A stretch of DNA of 64,000 nt, taken from positions 23,037,501 through 23,101,500 of the forward strand of contig CM027382.1 in NCBI GenBank assembly GCA_015680905.1, read 5' to 3'. Below, piece by piece: positions 11,791 through 22,859 of this stretch. Source of the stretch: Coptis chinensis (taxonomy: Eukaryota > Streptophyta > Magnoliopsida > Ranunculales > Ranunculaceae). Positions within the stretch are counted from its first letter, which is position 1; each line of letters begins with the position of its first letter. The notes under the pieces were generated by a model that saw only the letters and a list, made by a program, of their open reading frames with translations, did no database searches and was not told the origin of the DNA. Position numbers and translations under genes: made by a program.

Positions 11791-12474
11791 TTAAAGAACA
11801 GTATAATAACGTTTCATTTTAATCACAGTTCCTAATAACTGATTAAATGGATAAATTGTAGGCAGCACTGCAGCAGTAGTGTCTTTTCTGCAAAAACCCA
11901 CTACTTGGTGAAATGGAAACACAAAAGATCACTCGCAATGATCCATGTCTGTGAGAGTGTGTGTGTGAAAGATGTCGTTCAATGGCGATTTTGATGTAGA
12001 GAATCTTCATATAAAACAAACTGGTAGAACAAAACGTTCAAATGGAGCTTCAGTTGGTAAAATTCTTACCATGAAGTACAGAAACGGAAAAAGTGAGGAT
12101 ATTGGCAAAGCTGAAAAGGCCAATTAACAGAGAAAAGCGTTAGGCTAGCTGCAAGTGCATTGGTCTCACAGGCGGAAATAAATTATAAGAAAGAGATACA
12201 ACTTAAATGCATAAAATGAATGAAATACAACGCCGATCGAATGTTGGCACGGGGGCGTGATTAAGAAATTCAATTGACTTTTAAGTTGAACATGCTATAC
12301 CTAATGTTTTACAAACTGTCCAGCAAATTAGACTTTTGAATAAAGAGCTCTAAATCCCAAGCTCACAAAAATGCTGATTCGATAATCATCTTGGCATTGC
12401 ATAATATAATAAAGAGTTGCAACTACTAATGCACATTTCTTAAAGCAATGACTAATATACAGAGCCAAACCTAT
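11791..12474. other. Spacer with a 51-codon frame
   Basis: A small ATG frame at 11972-12127 (+) encodes MSFNGDFDVENLHIKQTGR and then a basic stretch (KILTMKYRNGKSEDIGK). It is unrecognised and could be the 5' end of another captured gene or chance. The rest has no coding signal. The block ends at the target duplication cctat (12470-12474) of the next element. Confidence 0.3.
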
Positions 12475-13272
12475 TATAACACCCCATGTTTTATTTCTTT
12501 TATTTTTCTAATAATAATAATAATAAAGATAATAATGAAAATAGATAATAGATAAAATATATATAGGATATCTAGCAGTTACGGACGGATAAAAGCCCGT
12601 AGATAAATGGATAAGTGTTGTCCTTGTTTTTCGGGGAGTTTTCTTACGTAGAGTTTTTGGGAAAAAAACACAGCAGGTTTTAGAAAAAAAATGGAGTTTT
12701 ACTGAAAGAAGAAAAGGAAAGGTTTTTCTGGTAGCTGGCTGATAATCGGAGAGCGCTACAGGTGAGTAGAGTTAACTCTCACCACTACTAGAACTATGAT
12801 TTTCGTCTGTTTAGAATTTTCGAATTTACTGTTAATATAAACTGTTATTGTGAGTAGTTTAGTTTCATTTTTAGTCGATACCCGGGAATAACTTTAACCT
12901 TACTGTATCAAAGTGTTGCCATCCGTTTTCTGCTCATTCCACTGTGGTTATTCTGCATATTGTCTGTCGTATGGTAAAGAAAACTTGGAGTATTGTTAAA
13001 ACCGGTCGGTTATAGGGTGTTTGTTCATAATTACTAAAATCTATTGAACTGTTGGAGCTCTAAAGAAACTGTTAATGGCAGCCCAAATAAAATCGTCAGT
13101 CTACGTTTTTGGAATTTGTATTAGTTGGATTATGATGTTGTATTATTGTTGTTTGATTGAGGTTGGAATATCGATTTGGGCTGTTGGTTTACTGGGTTGA
13201 TAAAAGCTTGGAATAACTGTGTTAATGGCATTACTGTGATACTGGGATTGGTTTTTATGCGTTTTTAAAACA
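12475..13272 (+). repeat. Partial LTR copy, inverted relative to the other two
   Basis: About 800 bp that is the reverse complement of the 14806-15601 end of the neighbouring LTR, with scattered mismatches. Similarity stops abruptly near 13272 after a ttttaaaac stretch. It forms the left half of a large inverted repeat, which could form a hairpin RNA if transcribed through. Confidence 0.8.
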
Positions 13273-14192
13273 GTTTTATTACATACTTCCAAAAGAAACA
13301 GACCTAACAAAACTAACGGATTGCTCCAGGCACGAATCCCAATCACACGCCGCGGTTCCACTGCCTTCCACCTGTGTTCCCAAGAACACACCCACGCTAA
13401 GCAAAACAAAGCAAACATGGGTTGACAAAATGGAATTTGCTGGTATGAGTAGACTAACCACATAAAACATTATCATACTTTAATTATTCAAACAATCACT
13501 TTATATTATCCCATAACTTAATCATTCACAGCTTGGAAGACAGGTAGTTCCATCATTTTAACCGGCATAATTTCTTCCCAAGCAAGACTTCCATTATATT
13601 AACTCATTCAAATAACTCGTTTTAATATCTAAATCATTTAATTAAAACTTACCGATATCCACTGCTATATAAGGGTAGGACCGCGTCCCTGCACAAAATG
13701 TTATTAAGTCTTACCCTCCTACAAAAAAAAGTTAGAACTTCTATATAACCTTTGTAAATATTATATTAGGCATTCAAAAGAAAACCCAAACACTCACATA
13801 ATCAAATTAATACCACTAACCCGCAAGGCGAATACCTTAGTTCCTCTCTAGGGCAGTCCAAACAATCTGGTCATTCATGGCACATTCAATGAATACCCGG
13901 GTCATTCATGGCACATTCAATGAATACCCCTATATAACTCTAACGGGCCATTTATGGCACATTCAATAAATGTCCACCTAACATATGACATCATCAGTCA
14001 TAAAACTCAAATCCAAAACTTGAGGCGTGGAGAATTCTAAAAGAGTGCGGTAAATTTTGTTTACGCATTATTGAAATTTATTGTATATATTATTTCAGAG
14101 AACGAAGGAATATCTTGATTCATGTATTTTTGGTTTACGCATTATTAATATACCGATGTCTAAGTGTCATAACGTTGTGTATAAAACTGAAA
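13273..14192. repeat. Internal segment between inverted LTR copies, with a 30-bp tandem repeat
   Basis: About 920 bp with no recognisable coding. Near 13869-13976 a unit containing tcattcatggcacattcaat is present about three times in tandem, the last copy diverged. The origin is unclear; it could be untranslated sequence of a related element. Confidence 0.45.
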
Positions 14193-15601
14193 TATCACAT
14201 AGTAGTTAATACACATACACACGTATATTTAGAAAGGTCTTAGCCTAAAGCCAAACATGCTAATAGCCCTAGACCTATCCTAATAGTCCAAATCATAATC
14301 CGAGTTAAAATATCAAATTGGGTTAACTGGTCAAAGTCAACCCTGGTCAAAGTCAACTCTGGTCAAAGTCAAAGTCGACCTGCCAAGGGTCAACATCAGT
14401 CAACCAGTCTAAACTTATCTAACCCCAAAAGCCCAAAGTCTAATACAAAAATCCAAATTTGAAAATCTAAACTAAAGCCCATAACTGAGTTCGGCCCAAG
14501 CCCAACTACAAACTAAAAACGCACTGTTCATCTCCTTCCTCCCTCACAGCCTCCACCACCACCAAAACGTGCCGGCCACCCACTCCTCACTTCATCAAAT
14601 CGGTTGTGATCCCCATCAAAAACCAAACAACATTAACAAAGGCAAAAACTCCATCCACCTACTCGATAACCCATCCTCAAAACTAGATCTACAATTTGGG
14701 ATCACCATTAATGGTCGCTACAAACTTTCAACAGCCCCCATCCACATTCCAACATTTAAACATACATCAACAACCCACCAAATCAAACAAAAACAGTTTA
14801 AACTATTTTAAAAACGCATAAAAACCAATCCCAGTGTCACAGTAACGCCATTAACACAGTTATTCCAAGCTTTTATCAGCCCAGTAAACCAACAGCCCAA
14901 ATCGATATTCCAACCTCAATCAAACAACAATAATACAACATCATAATCCAACTAATACAAATTCCAAAAACGTAGACTGGCGATTTTATTTGGGCCGCCA
15001 TTAACAGTTTCTTTAGAGCTCCAACAGTTCAATAGATTTTAGTAATTATGAACAAACACCCTATAACCGACCGGTTTTAACAATACCAAGTTTTCTTTAC
15101 CATATGACAGACAATACGCAGAATAACCACAGTGGAATGAGCAGAAAACGGACGGCAACACTTTGATACAATAAGGTTAAAGTTATTCCCGGGTATCGAC
15201 TAAAAATGAAACTAAACTACTCACAATAACAGTTTATATGAACAGTAAATTCGAAAATTCTAAAATGCATTTAAAATCATAGTTCTAGTAGTGGTGAGAG
15301 TTAACTCTACTCACCTGTAGCGCTCTCCGATTATCAGCCAGCTACCAGAAAAACCTTTCCTTTTCTTCTTTCAGTAAAACTCCCATTTTTTTCTAAAACC
15401 TGCTGTGTTTTTTTCCCAAAAACTCTACGTGAGAAAACTCCCCGAAAAATAAGGACAACACTTATCCATTTATCTATGGGCTTTTATCCGTCCGTAACTG
15501 CTAGATATCCTATATCTGTTTTATCTATTATCTATTTTCATTATTATCTTTATTATTATTATTATTAGAAAAATAAAAGAAATAAAACACGGGGTGTTAT
15601 A
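14193..15601 (-). repeat. LTR (3' LTR of the - strand Gypsy-type element)
   Basis: About 1.41 kb, closely matching 17467-18889 over its whole length. On the - strand it starts TATAACACCCC and ends near GTGATA, where the other copy has GTGACA. Small indels separate the two copies, so the insertion is not recent. Confidence 0.8.
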
Positions 15602-16397
15602 ATATACACACCTTAAAAGGATCTCGTCCCGAGATTCAAAGTAGAGTGTAGATTAACCAAACAACCAGTATGTCAACCAATAAAAATGACACATACGTGT
15701 ATACGCAAGTATACACACCTTAAAAGGAATAAACGTAATTAGTTTTCTTCAATTGCCAACACTTAATTAAAATCATTCTTTCACAGTTCAACAAATTCAT
15801 ATCATCAACGACTTATACTATGTCCACTATCACATAGGATCAAACACCTACAATGTGATGCATGCACACTGGCTCCCACACCAACGATATGCAAGTATAC
15901 ACTGGTTAACACACCAACGATGCATACTAACTCTCTACCATCACATAGGATCAAACACCAACAATGTGTGGTATGCACACTGGATCACACTCCAACGGTG
16001 TACATGTATACACTGGATCAAACTCCAACGATGCATACAGAGAGATGTTATGTATATTGGATCACACACCAACGATATACATAACTTGGACAATATATAA
16101 AAACTTTCAACTCCAACCTTTATCAAAAGGGTTTTCCTTATTCCTTGGGTAAATTCCAAATTACAAAAATATGAAATTTTAAAATAACACTTTCTTCTTT
16201 AACCAATACTTACTTAAAATCGAAAACTCCGTTAGGAAAACAACACTATAACATGCTGAACAATTTCAATTATAAATTTCATAAGAAACTAACCATTAAA
16301 GCAACAAGCATTTTATTTTCATAATCATACGATAATTCCTTACATGCTAAGTACCAATAAAGGAACTAGTAAACAACAAATTCAAACATACCTAACA
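15602..16397 (-). repeat. Non-coding tail of the Gypsy-type element with irregular tandem repeats
   Basis: The 15855-16085 part holds several imperfect copies of a unit around cactggatcacacaccaacga, with variants caagtatacactgg and gatgcatac. Short chance open frames on both strands follow from this repeat. The sequence next to the LTR includes gatctcgtcccgagattc. Confidence 0.55.
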
Positions 16398-17344
16398 TTA
16401 ACCAGTGCAGTTCTTAGCATAGTGTCCCAACTGTCCACATTTATAATACTTGCCTACTAGTTCATTTGGTTTAGGACATCTTCGAATAGTATGCCCAACC
16501 TCCCTGTAGTTCAAACAATTACCATCAAATCTCTTTAGCGAAGCACTTGCATCCTTATCGACATGCTTACTTGTTTGCCTATTATATGGGTGATGCTGAC
16601 TTTTTCTCTGCCCTTGACGTGGCTGACTAGAAATAAGGTGTAAGCTGGGTTTGTTTTTTGGGGCATTCTCTTTAATCTTATCATCTTTGGGTTTATTATC
16701 CAATTGTTCATATCTTAATGCCAAATCTAACACACGATCGAAAAAGTTTCAAATCAAAGGGTATCAAATAACTTCGATAGATATGGCTCTAGTCCACGGA
16801 TGAACTTCGGTTCTTCTTTACTTGGGTATCCACTAGATAAGGAGCATACGTCGATAGTTCATTAAACTTAGTCACGTGATTCGTAGAATAGTTTTTCCTC
16901 CTTGGGTCGGATGAAAGAATTCCTCGGTTAATTGCTCCTTAACAAAGATTAGGAACAAACCTTCCCTCAAAATCTTACCCGAAATCCTCCCAAGTCATAG
17001 TTCCCACATCCACATTATCCTTGATAGACCTCCACCAAAATAAAGTCACCCTCTAACTGGTGAGAAGCCAACTCTTGCTTCTGCACCTCAGTGAGTTGCA
17101 TCTTAGCAAACACGGACTCACACATAGTAACCCATTTCTCAGCATCAATGGCCCCCTTCTCTCCCTTGAACTTCTGACCTCCTAAAGTAGCAAAATCCTT
17201 GTTTCTCCTAGCAAAAGAATCCCTTAGATTAGCATGTTGACCCCTCTGAATAGTTTGCACCAACTGAGTTAATATTGATCCCAAATCAGCAGATATGGTA
17301 TTACTTCCAGTACCAGTAACGTCATTGTCATCTCCAGCCATCAC
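16398..17344 (-). pseudogene. Degenerate gag of a Gypsy-type element
   Basis: Gag builds the retrotransposon particle and binds its RNA. The frame opens at 17344 with MMAGDDNDVTGTGSN and includes LGGQKFKGEKGAIDAEKWV, QELASHQLEGD. It is then frameshifted between about 17010 and 16740. It resumes with a basic region and two zinc-knuckle-like motifs: CLNYREVGHTIRRC and YYKCGQLGHYAKNC. In each a cysteine is replaced by tyrosine, so RNA binding is probably impaired. It starts about 120 bp downstream of the LTR on the - strand. No pol follows. Confidence 0.75.
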
Positions 17345-17450
17345 CTAACAAAACTAACTTCTATTAGTACTTCAAACATTTTAAACTCAAACACACCCAA
17401 TCACCACATTTCGAGGATCACCTAGACCTTCACTATCTAGGCTAACCTAA

Positions 17451-17462
17451 GCTCTGATACCA
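17451..17462 (-). other. Primer-binding site of the Gypsy-type element
   Basis: On the - strand TGGTATCAGAGC follows the LTR end (…GTGACA) after four bases. It matches the 3' end of initiator Met-tRNA, the usual primer for plant LTR retrotransposons, and fixes the element's orientation. Confidence 0.8.
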
Positions 17463-17466
17463 AAAA

Positions 17467-18889
17467 TGTCACATAGTAGTTAATACACATACACACGTAT
17501 ATTTAGAAAGGTCTTAGCCTAAAGCCAAGCATGCTAATAGCCCTAGACCTATCCTAATAGCCCAAATCATAATCCGAGTTAAAATATCAAATTGGGTTAA
17601 CTGGTCAAAGTCAACCCTAGTCAAAGTCAACTCTAGTCAAAGTCAAAGTCGACCTGCCAAGGGTCAACAGCAGTCAACCAGTCTAAACTTATCTAACCCC
17701 AAAGGCCCAAAGCCTAAAGCCCAAAGTCTAATACAAAAATCCAAATTTGAAAATCTAAACTAAAGCCCATAACTGAGTTCGGCCCAAGCCCAACTACAAA
17801 CCAAAAAAGCTTTTTCATCTCATTTTCCTCCCTCACGACCTCCACCACCAAAAAAAACGCTACACCCACTCCTCACTTCATCAAATCGGTTGTGATCCCC
17901 ATCAAAAACCAAACAACATTAACAAAGGCAAAAACTCCATCCACCTACTCGATAAGCCATCCTCAAAACTAGATTTACAATTTCGGACCGCCATTAATGG
18001 CTGCTACAAGCTTTCAACGGCCCCCATCCACATTCCAACATTTAAACATACATCAACAACCCACCAAATCAAACAAAAACAGTTTAAACTATTTTAAAAC
18101 GCGTAAAACCAATCCCAAAGTATCCGCAAGAATGCCATTAACACAGTTATTCCAAGCTTTTATCAGCCCAGTAAACCAACAACCCAAATCGATATTCCAA
18201 CCTCAATCAAACAACAATAATACAACATCATAATCCAACTAATACAAATTCCAAAAATGTAGACTGGCGATTTTATTTGGGCCGCCATTAATAGTTTCTT
18301 TAGAGCTCCAACAGTTCAATAGATTTTAGTAATTATGAACAAACACCCTATAACCGACCGGGTTTTAACAATACTCAAGTTTTCTTTACCATCTGACGGA
18401 CAATATATGTAGAATAACCACGATGGAATGAATTTAAAACGGACGGCAACACTTTGATACTGAAGGTTAAAGTTATTCCGGGTATCGACTAAAAATGAAA
18501 CTAAACTACTCACAATAACAGTTTATATGAACAGTAAATTCGAAAATTCTAAACAGACGAAAATCATAGTTCTAGTAGTGGTGAGAGTTAACTCTACTCA
18601 CCTGTAGCGCTCTCCGATTATCAGCCAGCTACCAGAAAAACCTTTCCTTTTCTTCTTTCAGTAAAACTCCCATTTTTTTTCTAAAACCTGCTGTGTTTTT
18701 TTCCCAAAAACTCTACGTGAGAAAACTCTCCGAAAAACATGGACAACACTTATCCATTTATCTACGGGCTTTTATCCGTCCGTAACTGCTAGATATCCTA
18801 TATCTGTTTTATCTATTATCTATTTTCATTATTATCTTTATTATTATTATTATTAGAAAAATAAAAGAAATAAAACACGGGGTGTTATA
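17467..18889 (-). repeat. LTR (5' LTR of the - strand Gypsy-type element)
   Basis: About 1.42 kb direct copy of 14193-15601. Its outer end GGGGTGTTATA is followed by the target duplication cctat, and its inner end adjoins the primer-binding site. Small indels between the copies indicate age. Confidence 0.8.
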
Positions 18890-18894
18890 CCTAT

Positions 18895-19527
18895 ACAATG
18901 TATAATTTCATGTTATAACTCAATTCTCAAGCAAGTTTAAACATCTATAAAGCATAAAAGAATTAATGGGGCAAAAATTTAAACCATAAAAGAATCGTAA
19001 ACAAAAGAAACTCAGAGATTATTTACAGTAAACAAAGATAAGTAATGAAAGATTTTCACCAATGGGGTTTGGAGTTGATAGTTATACCTTGTTCAGAAGG
19101 TCAAAGCGTAAAATCAAAAGTGTTGTGATTTGCTAGCGTGCTGTAGCAGAAAGGCCATCGTAATTTATCAGGTGAGCATTTTTTTCATCATCTGCACGCA
19201 ATATGGTTGGAAAGATTTCAAAATAGTTACTTTGCATATACGCTCTTTAAAACCAAAGATAATACAACTACCACCTTCCCTTTCTTTGGAATAAGTAGCA
19301 CAACGTTTTGACCATTAGTATAGCTCTCAGTCATAGAAAAGTTTTCAACATCTTTTTGAATTTTAGACTGAATCTCAATAATCAGAACATAGACAATTCA
19401 ATCTCCACCACTTACGTATTTCGTTCAGATGCAACAATATCATTTACAATTTTACCTTCAAAATAGAAAGTGACTTTTTAATCTTCGAGGAAGAGAAATT
19501 GCATGTATAGGGAAAGAGAGTATGTAC
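18895..19527. other. Spacer, continuation of the fragment mosaic
   Basis: No recognised gene. On the - strand a stretch near 19190-19370 can be read as a basic peptide for a few dozen codons, but it resembles nothing I know and has stops around it. Confidence 0.3.
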
Positions 19528-19640
19528 TTGGGTCTCTGACGGTGGCATGAACCATGTAACCTTTAGATAGGAGCAACTTGATGAGACACGATGCTTGATA
19601 CCCTCCACCTCATCATCCATACTCTTTCCTTCTCCATCAT
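19528..19640 (-). pseudogene. First-exon fragment of a DFR/cinnamoyl-CoA-reductase-like gene
   Basis: These NADPH-dependent reductases begin with a Rossmann nucleotide-binding motif. On the - strand an ATG context at 19638-19640 gives MMEKERV. After an indel the family pattern resumes as ASCLIKLLLSKGYMVHATVR then DP, followed by a possible donor (gtacatac). The glycine-rich GXXGXXA part falls in the shifted stretch. Only the first exon is present. It sits beside a bZIP fragment with no shared gene structure, fitting multiple captured fragments. Confidence 0.6.
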
Positions 19641-19694
19641 TATCTATTTCTCTGTTTTTCCCAGCTTTTTGCTGAAAAGCATTTATGATTTGCT

Positions 19695-19795
19695 AACAGT
19701 CTTTGCGGCTTTATCGCGGGAAGACCCATGACCAGGAAATCTTCGAGAGTCATCTCACCGAGAGTGAGTGGCTTCTCCTGAGCTTTATCCTCTTA
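19695..19795 (-). pseudogene. N-terminal fragment of a group A (ABI5/AREB-like) bZIP factor
   Basis: On the - strand the frame reads EKPLTLGEMTLEDFLV, the conserved block upstream of the basic region in ABA-responsive bZIP factors, which contains a regulatory kinase site in the family. It is bounded by stops and has no continuing basic region. Its likely partner is the isolated zipper exon at 11239-11304. Confidence 0.65.
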
Positions 19796-20092
19796 ATTAC
19801 TGCTAGGCTTTCATTCTTAAGAGGGGTCTGGATTATTTTTCCAGGAAGCACTCCAAAAACCTGTTAGAGCAGTATCTTTTTGTAACTCTGGACTATCACA
19901 TGTCGTGTTTAAGGTTTCTTTTTGTTTAAGAATGGAGATAAGATTTAAGAATGGAGAATGGAGATAAGATTTAAGAATGGGGTTTTTATCTATTTTGAGT
20001 TACGAACAATTGAAATCTACAAAAAAGGGCGTATATTTACTTTTTTTAAGAAAAATCTGATGTGTCAGTCTTAGAGAAAAAAGGGGGGCTGA

Positions 20093-20121
20093 CGTGGGTC
20101 ACTGGGAGCATTCTCAACTAC
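20093..20121 (+). repeat. Terminal-like motif, copy 2 (first copy at 7107-7134)
   Basis: The sequence acgtgggtcactgggagc continues as attctcaact and matches 7107-7134 with one mismatch, in the same orientation. It is preceded by ggggggctg and followed by a region rich in short ATGTCA/TGGCAC words typical of non-autonomous DNA transposon ends. Confidence 0.4.
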
Positions 20122-20339
20122 TCAGTATTAATGGTCTTTGATGTCATTTTTCTTTGCTACTGTGGCACATGTCATGTCACTATTTGGTATGCTACAACAT
20201 CTAAAAACACCACATGAGAGGCACGGGATCCCATTTTTACTCTCCTTCCCTATTTATTTTTCCGGCCCACAACAATTTCTAACTTTGTATGAAAATTAAA
20301 AATGGGTATGACTGAAAAGACAATTTACCACCATTCTTT

Positions 20340-20840
20340 TATTATGTTTGTTTTGTTTATGCAAGTAGAGAATGAAATTTTTTAAATAGAGTTTATGTGA
20401 ACACCACCACGTGCATTAAATGCCACCAAAATTCATTTACACCCAAACCCCCTTCTATTTGCGATCTTGAATCATGAGAAACATTTTTGTGATGTTGATT
20501 ATAGTTTGCAAACTTCTTTTTCTAATACTCTCGTAATTCAATTAACAGTTTTCATTGAAGCTTTACTAGAATTTCATTGGCTGAAGAGGAATTGATTGAA
20601 GTGTTGTTGTGGTGTTTGAAGTCAGGCTTGGGTTTGTGTGTCCTGTTCTAGGTTTAGTTTTCGTGTGTTCTATTTTAATTTCACAGTCAACTCATGTTTT
20701 AATTTAATAGTCAAGATTTATTATGTTTGTTTCGTTTATGCAAGTGAAGAATGGAAATTTTTAATTAGGGTTTATGTGATTATTATGTTTGTTTTGTTTA
20801 TGCAAGTAGAGAACGAAATTTTTTAAATAGAGTTTATGTG
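20340..20840 (+). repeat. Three dispersed copies of a 60-bp unit
   Basis: A unit starting attatgtttgttttgttta and ending near gagtttatgtga occurs at about 20340-20400, 20719-20778 and 20779-20840. The first and third copies are almost identical and the middle one is diverged. The last two are in tandem. Confidence 0.65.
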
Positions 20841-20882
20841 AACAAGTTTTGTAGAGAAGAAGTTGTGAATTTTGGTATTTAA

Positions 20883-20898
20883 TTTTTTTTTTTTTAAG

Positions 20899-20936
<38 letters not shown>
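20883..20936. repeat. Oligo-T / oligo-A run
   Basis: A T run (20883-20895) is followed by aag and an uninterrupted A run of 38 bases (20899-20936). It could be the tail of a retroposed copy or a simple-sequence expansion. Length in an assembly is unreliable. Confidence 0.8.
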
Positions 20937-20938
<2 letters not shown>

Positions 20939-21285
20939 CAATATCATGTGCTTCTCACGTGCATTATTAATGCCACCTAATGAAATGAAAGGACGTGTTG
21001 TGTATTCCGGTGGCTACATCAACGTTGACTGATTAGAATTGAGTCGGTCTCAGAGTGCAAAAAAAATTAATTGTACAAAGTACAGCAGTACCAAAAAATA
21101 AGTCAAGTATCTGAATTGCAAAAAAATGTATATTACGTTGCACATTTTGCCTATTAAGTGTTTTGTGGAAGTATTTATGTTGACGAAATTGAGATGCAAA
21201 ATAGAAACTCCGTTTGGGGTACTTCTCTGTTTTTGTGGTCAAGGTAAAGTAAGGCCCTAGTTTTTTTTGGAAAACTTTTCTAATT

Positions 21286-21288
<3 letters not shown>

Positions 21289-21347
<59 letters not shown>
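21289..21347. repeat. (AT)n microsatellite
   Basis: About 29 uninterrupted AT repeats followed by a short ttcttatatatttcttg duplication. Likely polymorphic in length. Confidence 0.95.
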
Positions 21348-21348
<1 letters not shown>

Positions 21349-22792
21349 CTTATATATTTCTTGTTCCGCATTGGAAGCTCCATTCATGTTTCTTCCAAAA
21401 GCAACAATCTTTTGGCATGAGGCTACCGTGGTAACAAAAATTAACAAGCAACAAAATTTGAAAAATTTGTTTTTAGCTTAAGATAATGACTTGCAAATTA
21501 CAATAGTTGTGAAATGCCCTCGTCAGTCGTCACCAAGTGATGGTAATTGCTTAGTCTGCCTCCTGATGACAACATAACTTCAATGTTTGTAGTAAAAGGT
21601 AGTTATGGCATTAGACGGTAATAGTGACTACAGGACTTGTTACAACATGATTATGTTGATCAATCCATTTGAGATAGCTCTAGTTCGAGCTTTGGTCGTT
21701 GTCATCAATCTCCACACTCACTACAAAACTTTGTTTTTGGCCTTTGCTGGTAATTAAATGTTGAGTTTTAGGCTATTATTCCACTAGGGACCTTCCAAAT
21801 TGCTTGACAGATGGAATCGTCATCTCCAATGTTTGTCACAGCCCTGGTGAAAATACATTACGATTGGATAAGTTGTAGCTTTTGAGGCAATAACAACAAA
21901 AGAAGGGGAATTTAGATCAGATGGGTTGTCTCGGCAACTCCATTGGCTTCTTCTAATGACACAACTTATCCGCTGGTTTACTGCACAGGTACTCAAGGAA
22001 ATCCTGGAAGTCCATATATCATAGATGAGCTCAGCCGCCAGGGTTCATAGTTTTTTATCGATAGCACAAATTTTTATGAGTATCCTTTTTGCGTTGATCT
22101 AATCATAGGTTCCCATTTTGGGAAGTTACAAAACCTTTTTATGCCTTAGTCATTATAGCAACTTTGTATGTTTTTCCTCTCTAAGGTGGCGAACTGTCTG
22201 TTACTTAGTAGTTAATTCAGTGCTTTTAGTTTGTGAATGATTCTAGAAATATATTCACCTGAAACCTTCACTGATTATAAGTAATAAAACAGATAGATAA
22301 TACTTACTATTGCCTACCAAAAAAAATAATATTTACATATCCTATTGTAATTTCATCCATGGTTTGGGATCTACATCAGAATTTGTGTATTCTTCTTCTT
22401 ATTCTTTTCTGTTCATCACTGCCGGCTAATAAACAGATGTCAGATGCTTAAAAGTTATGCTCAAAGAATCAGGACCTTCGATCTTAAGATTGGTAACCTG
22501 GGTCTTCAATTTCACTAAAACCTGACTTCATATAATCCTTATGCTTTCTGTCCTCTATACTATCTCCAGTTATTGTTGTGTCATGGTGAGTCATGGATAT
22601 GGACCATCCAGAGGAATTTAGCTCTACAATTTTAGTGTGTGTTCCCTTAGTAGTTAGCATCAATCAGTATGAGACAAACTATTGGAAAACATTGGAATCA
22701 GAGGATATCAAAGAAGATGGTGGCCTTATTAGCCTCTTTTAAGACAATTAAGTATAGAGGCCGGCTGGGGAAATACTATTGTTATCTGTTCG
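21348..22792. other. Intergenic region upstream of the subtilase array
   Basis: About 1.4 kb without a supported gene. No coding frame, RNA gene or repeat was recognised. It presumably includes the distal promoter of the first subtilase. Confidence 0.45.
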
Positions 22793-22806
22793 AAATATAT
22801 ATATAA
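22793..22806 (+). promoter_or_regulatory. Probable TATA box of subtilase unit 1
   Basis: The AT-rich block aatatatatataat lies about 55 bp before the ATG at 22860, in the position expected for a TATA element with a short leader. Confidence 0.5.
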
Positions 22807-22859
22807 TCAGGACCTAGGTACATAGCAATCAAGGGAAAAGTCTTGAACAGCAAGGGGAG

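Larger units (their letters stand above)
12475..18889 (-). mobile_element. Gypsy-type LTR element derivative with inverted outer ends, gag only
   Basis: A 6415-bp insertion flanked by a perfect 5-bp duplication cctat (12470-12474 and 18890-18894). It contains three copies of one LTR. Two are full and in - orientation (14193-15601 and 17467-18889). One is partial and inverted (12475-13272). Both outer ends therefore show the same LTR start (TATAACACCCC on the left, GGGGTGTTATA on the right) instead of one start and one end. A primer site TGGTATCAGAGC (- strand, about 17451-17462) adjoins the right LTR, and a degenerate gag follows. No protease, RT or integrase was found, so it is non-autonomous. 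The insertion splits a mosaic of captured gene fragments. Confidence 0.75.

Noticed and set aside
11972-12127. 51-codon ATG frame as a small-protein gene
   Set aside because: No recognised family and it sits in a mosaic of broken fragments; mentioned only in the spacer entry.
15855-16159. Small protein genes in His/Trp/Thr-rich open frames on both strands
   Set aside because: The frames follow from an imperfect tandem repeat inside a Gypsy-type element and have no independent coding signal.
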